A DNA stretch of 14,312 bases from Oscillospiraceae bacterium (GTDB taxonomy: Bacteria > Bacillota > Clostridia > Oscillospirales > Oscillospiraceae), in assembly GCA_028691385.1 (NCBI GenBank), contig JAQUZL010000042.1:1-14312 (forward strand). Reading direction: 5' to 3'. Below, piece after piece: positions 1 to 6,710 of the stretch. Each line of letters begins with the position of its first letter. The stretch's first letter is position 1. Made by a program: the position numbers and the translations under genes. The notes beneath the pieces were generated by a model that was given only the letters and a program-made list of their open reading frames with translations, did no database searches and was not told where the DNA came from.

Positions 1-497
1 GTCCATGTATCGGGAATGCTGTAGCGCCGGCGCATCTGCTGCATGAGGTTCTCCGCGCTCATATCCCCGTCCCAGCCGCGCTCGCGCAGATAGGTGCGGA
101 AATAGCTCTGCCATGTGGCGGAGTAGTCGTCGAGGGTATAGGCATAGCGGCGAATGTCGGTGATCGGCAAATGGTCGACGCAGCGCTCGCCCTGCGCCTG
201 CAGCGTTTCGCCCAGCTCCAGCAGGCTCGCGTTGGGGTCGTCAGAATTGAACAGGACATAGTTGCTGATGACCAGATCATAGCTCGCGCGATTGGTGACC
301 AGCACATTGCCGTTGCGGTCAAGAATACTGCCGCGCGCGGCCTTCACGGTGGTGTAATAGGTATAGGTGTTGTCGCCGGACAGCCCTTCGGCGTCCGACT
401 GCGCCTGCATTTTATAAACGGACGCGGAATAGCCCGCCGCAACCAGCAAAATCAGCGCGACCAGCACCATCATCCGCGTGTGAATTTTACGTTCCAT
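1..497 (-). CDS. mrdA: Penicillin-binding protein 2 (Rod-complex transpeptidase), N-terminal part, cut by window edge
   Basis: The first 165 residues of a class B penicillin-binding protein are visible; the gene runs off the left edge, so the dimerisation and transpeptidase domains (SxxK, SxN, KTG motifs) are outside the window. The N-terminus has a short basic stretch (MERKIHTR) followed by one membrane anchor at about residues 9-28. The class B PBP hallmark ARGSILDRNGNVLVTN follows at about residues 54-69, the linker/pedestal start that follows the anchor in PBP2/SpoVD-type proteins. The ATG start is 3 nt after the mreD stop, with a G-rich weak ribosome site, so translational coupling to mreD is likely. 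In this family the protein crosslinks peptidoglycan during elongation with the Mre proteins and a RodA glycosyltransferase. The mreC-mreD-mrdA order supports PBP2 rather than the sporulation or division paralogues, but a SpoVD/PBP3-like paralogue cannot be excluded from this fragment. Confidence 0.88.
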   Translation of the reverse strand, partial: MERKIHTRMMVLVALILLVAAGYSASVYKMQAQSDAEGLSGDNTYTYYTTVKAARGSILDRNGNVLVTNRASYDLVISNYVLFNSDDPNASLLELGETLQAQGERCVDHLPITDIRRYAYTLDDYSATWQSYFRTYLRERGWDGDMSAENLMQQMRRRYSIPDTW

Positions 498-500
498 TGT

Positions 501-1001
501 TTAAGCCCCCACTTTTGCGCACGCCCAGGTGACAAAATAAAACACCGGGCAAAAAACAAGCGAAAGCGCAAGCGCCGGCAGCAGCGCCGTGGCCAGCAGC
601 ATGGGCGGCAGCGCGCCAAGATACACATGCGTGAGCGCCGCCGCGCCGTCCACCAGCAAAAGGCTCATCGCCGAAAGCAGCAGCGCGGTGACCAGACCCC
701 GGTTGAGCAGCTGCCCGGCCAGCATGGAACACGCCGCGCCGCTCACGGTGATTGTCACAATGGCAAGGCTGCCGCAGTCCGCGCCGGACAGACACCACAC
801 AAGCCCCGTGAAGAGCGACGACAGCGCCGCGCTTTCCGGCGCGGCGCGCATGGCGATGCACGCAACCATGACCGGCAGCAGGCTCATTTGCAGGCCAAAC
901 GGCCGCACCAGCGCAAACAGCGAGGTTTGCAGCAGCATCGCCAGCAGCAGCAGCCCGGCAAACAAGCACCAGCGCAGCACTGTTTTGAATCGTTTTGACA
1001 C
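501..1001 (-). CDS. mreD: Rod shape-determining membrane protein MreD
   Basis: This encodes a 166-residue, very hydrophobic protein, the usual MreD length (about 160-180). It starts with a short basic segment (MSKRFKTVLR) and has about five membrane-spanning stretches: roughly residues 11-29, 38-52, 60-88, 101-120 and 130-160. MreD is an integral membrane component of the elongasome and links MreC/MreB to PBP2 and RodA. Identification rests on size, hydrophobic profile and its place between mreC and mrdA, because MreD sequences diverge strongly. The start is a GTG at 999-1001 with AAGGGGG upstream; the next internal ATG would remove the first membrane segment. It begins 16 nt after the mreC stop and ends 3 nt before mrdA. 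Another long open frame overlaps it on the same strand (487-969) but is Ala/Arg/His-rich and looks like a GC-driven shadow. Confidence 0.85.
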   Translation of the reverse strand: MSKRFKTVLRWCLFAGLLLLAMLLQTSLFALVRPFGLQMSLLPVMVACIAMRAAPESAALSSLFTGLVWCLSGADCGSLAIVTITVSGAACSMLAGQLLNRGLVTALLLSAMSLLLVDGAAALTHVYLGALPPMLLATALLPALALSLVFCPVFYFVTWACAKVGA

Positions 1002-1017
1002 GTCCTGCGCCCCCTTC

Positions 1018-1848
1018 TTAATTGCTTTGGTAATCGGTCAGCACGAACACTTCCTCCAGCGAGCTAAAATCCGCCGCAGGCGTGAGCGCCGCATACTTGG
1101 CAACGCCCGTTTCATCCAGCCCCGCACCGGCAATATAGCCGATGGTAAGCCCCTTGGGATAGCGCGCAGTGCCGGTGGTGACCACCAGCTCGTTGTTTTT
1201 CAGCACACTGTCCGTGGGCAGATAGTTCATGCGCAGATCCCCCTGCCCCTGGGACTGATAGCTGCCCTGCACAATGCCGGTATAGCCGGAAACGGACAGC
1301 ATCGCGCTAATCTGGGACGAGGAATCCAGAATGGTGGTGACCGTCGCCCAGTTCAGCCCGGTTTCGGTCACCACGCCCACCACCTGACCATACTGCGTGA
1401 CCGCGCACATGCCGGTTTCGATGCCGGCCGCGCTGCCGCGCCCCACGGTGAACGCGTCGCCCCAGCTTGAGCCGTCGCGGTTGGTAATATAGGCGCCCGC
1501 AAATTTATAATCTGTATTCTGCGCGGTGATGTCCAGCAGTGCGTTCAGGCGGTCATTTTCCCGCTGCAGCGATTCCGCGCGGCTGGCCTCCTGCTCCATA
1601 TCGGCGATGCGCTGGCGCAGCATTTTGTTTTCCGCCTCCAGCGTTTCATAGCCATAGACATAATTATACAGCCGCTCGGCCTGTCTGGTCATGGCCGCCG
1701 CCGCGCCGCGCAGCGGCGTGAGCAGGGTCTGCACCACATTTTCGCCGACGGTGGCATGGCTCGTCATGACGCCGGCCGCGCCGGTGAGCAGCGCCAGCAC
1801 CAGCGCCGCCACCAAAATGATGCGAACTTTTTTGGACACTTTTTTCAT
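1018..1848 (-). CDS. mreC: Rod shape-determining protein MreC
   Basis: This is a 276-residue protein with the standard MreC layout. A lysine-rich start (MKKVSKKVR) precedes one membrane anchor at about residues 9-30. A coiled coil follows at about residues 68-106 (YETLEAENKMLRQRIADME, then a heptad-like stretch ending LNALLDI). The rest is the periplasmic/extracytoplasmic beta-rich domain, with the recognisable stretches NRDGSSWGDAFTVGRG, GQVVGVVTETG and LVVTTGTARYPKGLTIG. MreC is the scaffold that assembles at the membrane and activates PBP2 for lateral wall synthesis. The ATG at 1846-1848 has GAGGTGA at good spacing, and the upstream maf stop codon TGA lies inside that ribosome site (9 nt between genes). 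No mreB precedes it, although maf-mreB-mreC-mreD is a common arrangement. Confidence 0.95.
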   Translation of the reverse strand: MKKVSKKVRIILVAALVLALLTGAAGVMTSHATVGENVVQTLLTPLRGAAAAMTRQAERLYNYVYGYETLEAENKMLRQRIADMEQEASRAESLQRENDRLNALLDITAQNTDYKFAGAYITNRDGSSWGDAFTVGRGSAAGIETGMCAVTQYGQVVGVVTETGLNWATVTTILDSSSQISAMLSVSGYTGIVQGSYQSQGQGDLRMNYLPTDSVLKNNELVVTTGTARYPKGLTIGYIAGAGLDETGVAKYAALTPAADFSSLEEVFVLTDYQSN

Positions 1849-1857
1849 GCTTTCACC

Positions 1858-2418
1858 TCAAAGCTGCAGCCCGAACGCGCCAAGCATTTGACCCAGACGG
1901 CACAGCGGCAGCCCCACCACATTATAATAATCGCCCTCGATGCCCGCAATGAACGCCGCTGCGCGTCCCTGAATCCCATAAGCGCCGGCCTTGTCCATCG
2001 GCTCGCCGGTGGCGATATAGCGCAGCAGCTCCTGTTCGGTGCAGGGGCGAAACGTGACGCGGGTGCACGCGGTTTCGGTCAAAACCTGCGCGCCGCAGCG
2101 CACCGTCAGCCCCGTCATCACCGTATGGGCGCGTCCCTGCAAGCGCCCGAGCATGTCCATCGCCTGCTCGGGCGTTTGGGGCTTTCCCAGCATCTGCCCG
2201 TCAATGCAGACGATGGTATCCGCCGCAATCACCACGTCGTCCGGCGCGCAGGCAATCGCCGACGCCTTGCGCGCGGAAATGCGCGCAACGGCCTGCTCCG
2301 GCGGCAGGGACTTGTCCATGGTTTCATCCACGTCCGCAGCCTGAACCGTGAACGAAACGCCCATTTGCGTGAGCAGCTCCCGCCGCCTCGGCGACGCGGA
2401 GGCCAAAATGATGTTCAT
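1858..2418 (-). CDS. maf: Maf/YhdE-type nucleoside triphosphate pyrophosphatase
   Basis: This is a 186-residue Maf protein, of full family length. All the diagnostic stretches are visible: the N-terminal substrate loop ASASPRRRELL (residues 6-16), AADTIV (about 65-70), LGKPQ (about 76-80), MTGLTV, GEPMDKAGAYGIQG and the C-terminal GDYYNVVGLPL. Maf proteins hydrolyse dTTP, UTP and modified pyrimidine nucleotides to the monophosphate; the family was first linked to septum inhibition. The set of motifs fits the YhdE (dTTPase/UTPase) subtype best, which is inference. The start is the ATG at 2416-2418, preceded by GAGGAGT and directly followed by the conserved N-terminus; longer in-frame extensions run into the U32 gene and are not conserved. 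Its start lies 1 nt after the U32 stop codon (TAA-T-ATG), a stop/start arrangement suggesting coupling. Confidence 0.96.
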   Translation of the reverse strand: MNIILASASPRRRELLTQMGVSFTVQAADVDETMDKSLPPEQAVARISARKASAIACAPDDVVIAADTIVCIDGQMLGKPQTPEQAMDMLGRLQGRAHTVMTGLTVRCGAQVLTETACTRVTFRPCTEQELLRYIATGEPMDKAGAYGIQGRAAAFIAGIEGDYYNVVGLPLCRLGQMLGAFGLQL

Positions 2419-2419
2419 A

Positions 2420-4504
2420 TTATTCCACTCCTCTGAGGTACAATCCCCGGGTGCAGGCGCCCTGATCGAACGGCGCGCCCTTTTCCAGCGCGCGCAGCAC
2501 CTGATCCACCTGACTGGCCGATTCTGTGGTGAATTGAAGCCGGATGCCCCACAGGCCAAGCGCGGCCAGCTTTGCCTGCTGATCAAGCAGGTACAGCTTT
2601 TTGCCGTTGAGCACCTCCGTGCGGCAGGTACCGGGGTCGCGTAATAAGTAAAATTCTTCGCTTTTGCGGTCGATCAGCTTCACCGCGCCATCGCACGCGC
2701 AGATGCCGTTGCGATCCTTAATCAGGCAGTTTTCCGTGAGCATCAGCGGCAGTCGCCCATAGACGATCATCTCCGTGTCCACGGGCTTGCCTAGATCGCG
2801 CAGCTGCGGCAGCGACAGTTCAAACGACGCCGTCACCGACGCCAGATCCATTTTTTGCAGCGCCTCGGCCGTGCGGGAATTGAACAGGTTGAACCCGTAG
2901 TCGCCGCGCACCCGGAAGCCCCGACTGCGCGCGAGCGCCACATGACCCAGGTTGCCGCACAGCGCCTCGCGCACGCCCGCGTCATACGCCTCGTCGAGCT
3001 GGCGCAGCACGTTCGGCGTTTCCTGCTCGGTGATGACCCGGGGCAAAATGGCGCAAAGCGTCATGTTGTCCGGCACGCGGGCAAACACGGAAAGGCGGGT
3101 CACGATCTCGCTGAGCGGCGCATAGAGCGTGGCGATGTTGGCCGCGCGCAGCGCCGGCGTCAACTGCTCGGCGCTGCGAATGGCCACATTGACCACCGGC
3201 GCGCCCGCATGACCCGGCGCGGCGGCAGGCATCACCGCGCTGCCCTGTGCGGGCGCGGCCGCGCGGCCGCGCAGCGCGGTGAGCTGGGTGAGAAGCTCCC
3301 GCCGCATGGCATTGATATCCGCCGCGCTCAGCTGCAGCGACGGGGCAATGTGCGCCTTGCACCCCTCCGAATAAAACGGTGTGCCGCCGGTTTTGGCCAG
3401 CCGGGCGGCCAAATCCTGCTCGGTGAGCGCGCGGCTCACCGCCGCAGCCGGCACAGGCCCGGTGGTTTTGCACAGATGTCCCGCGCGATCCTCCACCGCA
3501 AGCATGGCAGGCTCGCCTGCGCGCAGCACGGCGAAAAATCGCACCGGGATGCGCTGCAGCTCGCCGGACTCGTAGCTTGCCCTTGCCTGCGAGAGCAGCC
3601 CGCGCGCCGGCGGCTCGTCGCGATGGACGCCAAACATGGCGCCGCCCAGCGCGCCGTCATAATAGCCACGCGTGAAGCCCTGCCGGGAAAAAATATTCTC
3701 CAAATCGCGCAGCTCCTCCGCGCTCGGCTGCGCGCCGTCGATGGCCTTGCGATAGATCCGCGTGGTGATGGCCACATACTCCGGGCGCTTCATGCGCCCC
3801 TCAATTTTCAGACTGGTGCAGCCCATCTTGTCAAGCTCCCCCACCGCGCCCAAAAGGCAGCTGTCCTTCAGGCTCATGGGGTAGCGCGTCGGCTCAAACC
3901 GGCCATAGCCATAGGGCAGGCGGCACGGCTGCGCGCAGCGCCCGCGATTGCCGCTGCGCTGCCCCACCACCGAGGACAGATAGCACTGCCCGGAATGGCA
4001 CATGCACAGCGCACCGTGGACAAACAGCTCCGTTTCCACCGGGCTGTTGCGCAAAATCACGCGCAGGTTCTCCCGGCTCAGCTCGCGCGCCAGAATGACC
4101 CGGGCAATGCCCAATTCCGCCGCCGCGCGAACCCCGGAAAGCGAATGCAGGCTCATCTGCGTGCTGGCATGCACCGGCACGGTGGGCGCGATTTGGGCGC
4201 AAAGCGCCGCCACGCCCAGATCCTGCACGATGAATGCGTCCACGCCCGCCGTGGCCGTGGCCGCGATTTGCTCCGCCGCCGCAGGCATCTCGCGGTCGGT
4301 CACCAGGGTATTGAGCGTCAAAAACACCTTGACGCCGCGAATATGGCAATAGGTCACGGCGGCGTCCAGCTCCTCGAGAGAGAAGTTGGCCGCGCTCATG
4401 CGCGCGTTGAACGCGCCCGCACCCAGATAAACCGCATCTGCGCCGTTTTGCACGGCGGCGCGCAGCGCCTCGGCAGAGCCGGCGGGCGCAAGTAATTCCA
4501 GCAT
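2420..4504 (-). CDS. U32 family protein with DUF3656-type C-terminus, RlhA-like (probable 23S rRNA hydroxylase, formerly 'collagenase/protease')
   Basis: This is a 694-residue protein of the long, two-part U32 type. The N-terminal half is a TIM-barrel-like U32 domain opening with LELLAPAGSAEALRAAVQNG and GADAVYLGAG. The U32 signature ELFVHGALCMCHSGQCYLSS is at about residues 159-178 (C167, C169, C174), followed by NRGRCAQPCRLPYG (C190, C194) and SLKIEGRMK. The C-terminal part contains a DUF3656-like region and a late cysteine-bearing stretch (LTENCLIKDRNGICACDG). E. coli RlhA, with nearly the same signature and the NRG-C-QACRLPY motif, is needed for hydroxylation of C2501 in 23S rRNA. That role is inferred here; older databases call these peptidases. 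The ATG at 4502-4504 has GGAGGAA at good spacing and gives the conserved N-terminus. It is the first gene of the maf-mre-mrdA unit. Function is moderately sure, family very sure. Confidence 0.92.
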   Translation of the reverse strand: MLELLAPAGSAEALRAAVQNGADAVYLGAGAFNARMSAANFSLEELDAAVTYCHIRGVKVFLTLNTLVTDREMPAAAEQIAATATAGVDAFIVQDLGVAALCAQIAPTVPVHASTQMSLHSLSGVRAAAELGIARVILARELSRENLRVILRNSPVETELFVHGALCMCHSGQCYLSSVVGQRSGNRGRCAQPCRLPYGYGRFEPTRYPMSLKDSCLLGAVGELDKMGCTSLKIEGRMKRPEYVAITTRIYRKAIDGAQPSAEELRDLENIFSRQGFTRGYYDGALGGAMFGVHRDEPPARGLLSQARASYESGELQRIPVRFFAVLRAGEPAMLAVEDRAGHLCKTTGPVPAAAVSRALTEQDLAARLAKTGGTPFYSEGCKAHIAPSLQLSAADINAMRRELLTQLTALRGRAAAPAQGSAVMPAAAPGHAGAPVVNVAIRSAEQLTPALRAANIATLYAPLSEIVTRLSVFARVPDNMTLCAILPRVITEQETPNVLRQLDEAYDAGVREALCGNLGHVALARSRGFRVRGDYGFNLFNSRTAEALQKMDLASVTASFELSLPQLRDLGKPVDTEMIVYGRLPLMLTENCLIKDRNGICACDGAVKLIDRKSEEFYLLRDPGTCRTEVLNGKKLYLLDQQAKLAALGLWGIRLQFTTESASQVDQVLRALEKGAPFDQGACTRGLYLRGVE

Positions 4505-4517
4505 AGTTGTTCCTCCG

Positions 4518-4538
4518 AAAAACGCGCCAGAGGGCGCG
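4518..4538 (-). promoter_or_regulatory. GC hairpin followed by U5 in the leader of the U32-maf-mre unit (possible attenuator)
   Basis: Read on the minus strand, arms CGCGCC and GGCGCG form a perfect 6-bp stem with loop CTCT, followed at once by TTTTT and then the GGAGGA ribosome site. It lies between the predicted transcription start (about 4567) and the ATG at 4504. The form is that of a small intrinsic terminator within the leader. The short stem and 5-T tract make it weak, so partial attenuation or a structure near the ribosome site are both possible. Confidence 0.45.
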
Positions 4539-4573
4539 AAAACAATCCAAACAATACAGTTGTACAAATTAGA

Positions 4574-4582
4574 ATTATACCA
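4574..4582 (-). promoter_or_regulatory. Extended -10 promoter for the U32-maf-mreC-mreD-mrdA unit
   Basis: On the minus strand the sequence TGG-TATAAT is a perfect -10 hexamer (4574-4579) with the TGn extension (4580-4582). The -35 region 17 bp upstream (TTTTCC, 4597-4602) matches poorly, which is usual for extended -10 promoters. Predicted start is near 4567, giving a leader of about 60 nt before the U32 gene. The rest of 4583-4695 is AT-rich and shows no gene or second promoter that I trust. Confidence 0.75.
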
Positions 4583-4695
4583 TAGTTTTGTGAATCGGAA
4601 AAGGCCAAAATGTGGTGCCCGGTTTCCCAAAAAAATCTATATAGCGGCAGGGTTGTCAAATTTATGATTTTGTTTGCCACAAATCGGCGTGCTAC

Positions 4696-4725
4696 TTGCC
4701 CACGGGCGCAAAGCTGTGATATAAT
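4696..4725 (+). promoter_or_regulatory. Sigma-A type promoter of the dnaD-dnaC-kinase unit
   Basis: TTGCCC (4696-4701) as -35, an 18-bp spacer and TATAAT (4720-4725) as a perfect -10, with a TGA extension at 4717-4719. The expected start is about 4732, leaving a leader of about 85 nt before the GTG at 4817. The -10 overlaps the left arm of an inverted repeat (see next entry), so repression by a bound protein is plausible. Confidence 0.75.
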
Positions 4726-4745
4726 AACGACAAAGTCGTTATTAT
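4721..4745. promoter_or_regulatory. Perfect 11-bp inverted repeat centred on the predicted transcription start (candidate operator)
   Basis: Arms ATAATAACGAC and GTCGTTATTAT are exact reverse complements around a 3-nt centre AAA. The left arm includes five of the six -10 bases and the centre coincides with the predicted start (about 4732). Most of the left arm would therefore not be in the RNA, which favours a DNA-binding site over an RNA hairpin. It does not match the LexA, CIRCE, CtsR, NrdR or Rex consensus sequences that I know, so the regulator is unknown. Confidence 0.65.
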
Positions 4746-4788
4746 GCGCATTTTGGCGCTCCGCGCCAAAGCGCTTGAGATTTCAAGC
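4746..4788 (+). promoter_or_regulatory. Two adjacent hairpins in the 5' leader of the DnaD gene
   Basis: Immediately after the operator-like repeat are arms TTTGGCGC (4752-4759) and GCGCCAAA (4763-4770) with loop TCC; outer GCGC/GCGC blocks (4746-4749 and 4771-4774) can extend the stem across a 2-nt bulge. Next come GCTTGA (4773-4778) and TCAAGC (4783-4788) with loop GATT. The second shares two bases with the outer block of the first, so the two could compete. No U-tract follows, so neither is an intrinsic terminator. They sit 15-20 nt upstream of the AAGGAGG ribosome site and could affect mRNA stability or translation. Confidence 0.55.
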
Positions 4789-4816
4789 CGCAATCAAATG
4801 CAAAGGAGGCATCGTC

Positions 4817-5695
4817 GTGGATCTCGTTTCTCTGCCCATGAATGACCTGCGCAAGCTCATTGGCGCAGCAGCGCCCGACGCGGCGCTGCTGTATCTGTTT
4901 TTGAAGGCTGGCGGTACGGTGGACGCCGCCGGCGACACCCTGCACATGAACCAAAGCCGCGCGCAGACCGCCGCAAGCGCGCTGCGCCAGATGGGGCTGC
5001 TGGAAGCGCCGGAGCACGCCGTGCTGCGTCCGGCCGAGCCGCCGCAATACTCGGAAAACGACCTGCGCAGCCGCCTTTCCGGCGGCGATTTTCCGCTGCT
5101 GCTGGGCGAGGTACAACGCAGGCTTGGCCGCGTGCTATCCACCGAGGAAATGCGGATTCTGCTTTCTATGTACGACTATCTGGGGCTTCCCGTGGAGGTC
5201 ATCAGCACCCTTGTCACCTACTGCATCGAACGCAGCCGCGCCCGCGGCGTCACCCGGTCGCCGTCCATTCGCACCATTGAAAAGGAAGCGTACCACTGGG
5301 CCGACAACGGCATTGACACGCTGGAGGGTGCGACCGCCTATATGCAGGCGGATTTGGAGCGGCAGGGTCGCATGGGCGCCATTCGCCGCACCCTCGGCAT
5401 CGACGGCCGCGCGCTCACCGCCACCGAGGCCCGGTATCTCGGCAGCTGGCTGGATATGGGCTTTGGCGAAAAAGAGATCGCGCTGGCCTACGAAAAAACG
5501 GTGATGAACACCGGCGCGCTCAAGTGGCCGTATCTCAATTCCATTTTGAAGAGCTGGTGCAGCAAGAATTTGCTGACCGTTGCGCAGATTGAATCCGGCG
5601 ACGGCCGCGCCGCGCGACCCAATCAGGTGGGCGCAGTCGGCTCGTTCGAGCGCGAAGCGCTCTCGCGGATGCTCCAGCTGGACAAGGAGGGCTAA
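4817..5695 (+). CDS. DnaD-domain primosome protein with tandem DnaD-like domains
   Basis: This is a 292-residue protein. Residues about 18-65 look like a winged-helix N-terminal domain (ALLYLFLKAGG then LHMNQSRAQTAASALRQMGLL). Two DnaD/DnaB-type helical domains follow, at about 90-165 (LLGEVQRRLGRVLSTEEMRILLSMYDYLGLPVEVI) and about 185-252. The second carries the YxxxIxxxW motif of the family (Y239, I243, W247) within YLNSILKSW, followed by NLLT; in the first the motif is degenerate. DnaD-like proteins bind DNA and help load the replicative helicase at origins and restart sites in Firmicutes. The GTG start at 4817 is chosen because AAGGAGG (4803-4809) sits 7 nt upstream; the frame stays open further back to 4610 but that part spans the promoter and is not coding. 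It precedes the DnaC-like ATPase by 2 nt. Confidence 0.9.
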   Translation: MDLVSLPMNDLRKLIGAAAPDAALLYLFLKAGGTVDAAGDTLHMNQSRAQTAASALRQMGLLEAPEHAVLRPAEPPQYSENDLRSRLSGGDFPLLLGEVQRRLGRVLSTEEMRILLSMYDYLGLPVEVISTLVTYCIERSRARGVTRSPSIRTIEKEAYHWADNGIDTLEGATAYMQADLERQGRMGAIRRTLGIDGRALTATEARYLGSWLDMGFGEKEIALAYEKTVMNTGALKWPYLNSILKSWCSKNLLTVAQIESGDGRAARPNQVGAVGSFEREALSRMLQLDKEG

Positions 5696-5697
5696 CG

Positions 5698-6669
5698 ATG
5701 GCATATTCCGAGGCGGTTCTTTCCCGCGCAAGGGCGCGGCTTGCCGCGCAAAAGGCCGAGTGCGAAGCCGACCACGCAAGGCGCGTGGCGGAAACCTATG
5801 AAAAATATCCCCGGCTGCGCGAGATCGACGCGCAGCTGCGCCGCTCCATGGCGCAGGTGATCGCCACCACGTTCCGCAAGGGCGGCGATCCGCAGGCCGC
5901 CATCGCGCAGCTGAAAACCGACAATCTGCAGCTGCAGCGCGAGCGCAACTGGATTTTGGACGCGGAAGGGCTGGGCGAGGATTTTCTCGACGACGCGCCG
6001 CTGTGCCCCCACTGCGGCGGCACAGGCTATGTGGGCGCGAAAATGTGCGCCTGCCTGCAATCGCTTTGCCGGGACGAGCAGCGCAAGGCGCTGTCCCATC
6101 TGCTGGGCGACGGCACGGAGAGCTTTGAAAGCTTTCGTCTGGAGCGTTACCCGGACGAGGTCGACCCAAACCTTGGCGTCAGTCCCCGCAAGGTCATGTC
6201 CATCGTGCTCGCGCAGGCGCGGCAATACGCCCGCACCTTTTGCCCCGAACACGGCAGCCTGCTGTTTTCCGGCGCGCCGGGGCTTGGCAAGACGTTTTTG
6301 TCGGCCTGCATCGCGCGCAGCGTGGTCGCCGGCGGCTGGAGCGTCACCTATGAAACTGCCGTGCAGCTGTTCGCCGACTATGAATCGGAAAAATTCGGCG
6401 GCGCCAGCGGCAAAACCCGGCGCTATCAGGACTGCGACCTGCTCATCATCGACGATCTCGGCACGGAAATGGTAACCCAGTTCACCGTTTCGGCGCTCTA
6501 TACCGTGCTGAACAGCCGTCTGTTGTCCAAAAAGCCCACCATTATCTCCACCAATCTCTCCATGGATGAAATGGCACGGCGATATTCCCCACAAATCATC
6601 TCCCGCATCAGTGGGCTTTATACCTGTTTTCGATTCTACGGCACAGATCTGCGCAAAAAAACGGACTGA
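5698..6669 (+). CDS. DnaC/DnaI-type AAA+ ATPase (replicative helicase loader)
   Basis: This is a 323-residue ATP-binding protein. The N-terminal part, about residues 5-90, is helical and charged (coiled-coil-like). A four-cysteine zinc-type site follows, CPHCGGTGYVGAKMCAC (C103, C106, C117, C119). The AAA+ core has Walker A GAPGLGKT (192-199), Walker B LLIIDDLGTE (248-257), sensor I IISTNLS (282-288) and a candidate arginine finger in QIISRISG (R303). This is the helicase-loader subfamily related to DnaC, DnaI and IstB. Pairing with the DnaD-domain gene 2 nt upstream (AAGGAGG in the end of that gene) is the standard Clostridia primosome arrangement and rules against a transposon IstB. The C-terminus ends soon after the last conserved block, so the protein looks complete. 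Loading of DnaB/DnaC helicase onto DNA is inferred from the family. Confidence 0.92.
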   Translation: MAYSEAVLSRARARLAAQKAECEADHARRVAETYEKYPRLREIDAQLRRSMAQVIATTFRKGGDPQAAIAQLKTDNLQLQRERNWILDAEGLGEDFLDDAPLCPHCGGTGYVGAKMCACLQSLCRDEQRKALSHLLGDGTESFESFRLERYPDEVDPNLGVSPRKVMSIVLAQARQYARTFCPEHGSLLFSGAPGLGKTFLSACIARSVVAGGWSVTYETAVQLFADYESEKFGGASGKTRRYQDCDLLIIDDLGTEMVTQFTVSALYTVLNSRLLSKKPTIISTNLSMDEMARRYSPQIISRISGLYTCFRFYGTDLRKKTD

Positions 6670-6677
6670 TTATACGC

Positions 6678-6690
6678 GTCCCTTTGGGAC
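6678..6690 (+). repeat. Small hairpin between the dnaC-like gene and the kinase gene
   Basis: Arms GTCCC and GGGAC with a TTT loop, 8 nt after the upstream stop codon and 7 nt before the GGGAGG ribosome site of the kinase. It is followed by ATTATTT rather than a clean T-run, so at best a leaky terminator; it may simply separate expression of the two genes. Confidence 0.4.
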
Positions 6691-6710
6691 ATTATTTGGG
6701 AGGCAGTGCC

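Noticed and set aside
171..998. Plus-strand open frame across mreD and the start of mrdA
   Set aside because: Gln/Arg/His-rich translation without family features; the minus-strand genes explain the region.
2855..4495. Long plus-strand open frame antisense to the U32 gene (546 codons)
   Set aside because: Same low-complexity Arg/Ala/His composition, no motif, opposite a clear U32 protein.
4631..4659. Perfect TTGACA on the minus strand (4654-4659) as a second promoter for the U32 unit
   Set aside because: No acceptable -10 at 16-18 bp spacing (ATTTTT there); TATAGA is too close.
4610..4816. N-terminal extension of the DnaD protein to an upstream ATG
   Set aside because: It would translate through the promoter and operator-like dyad; the GTG at 4817 has an ideal ribosome site and gives the family N-terminus.
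5698..6669. IstB transposition helper as identity of the DnaC-like ATPase
   Set aside because: IstB shares the AAA+ core, but there is no IstA transposase or terminal inverted repeat, and the DnaD-domain gene 2 nt upstream indicates the primosome version.
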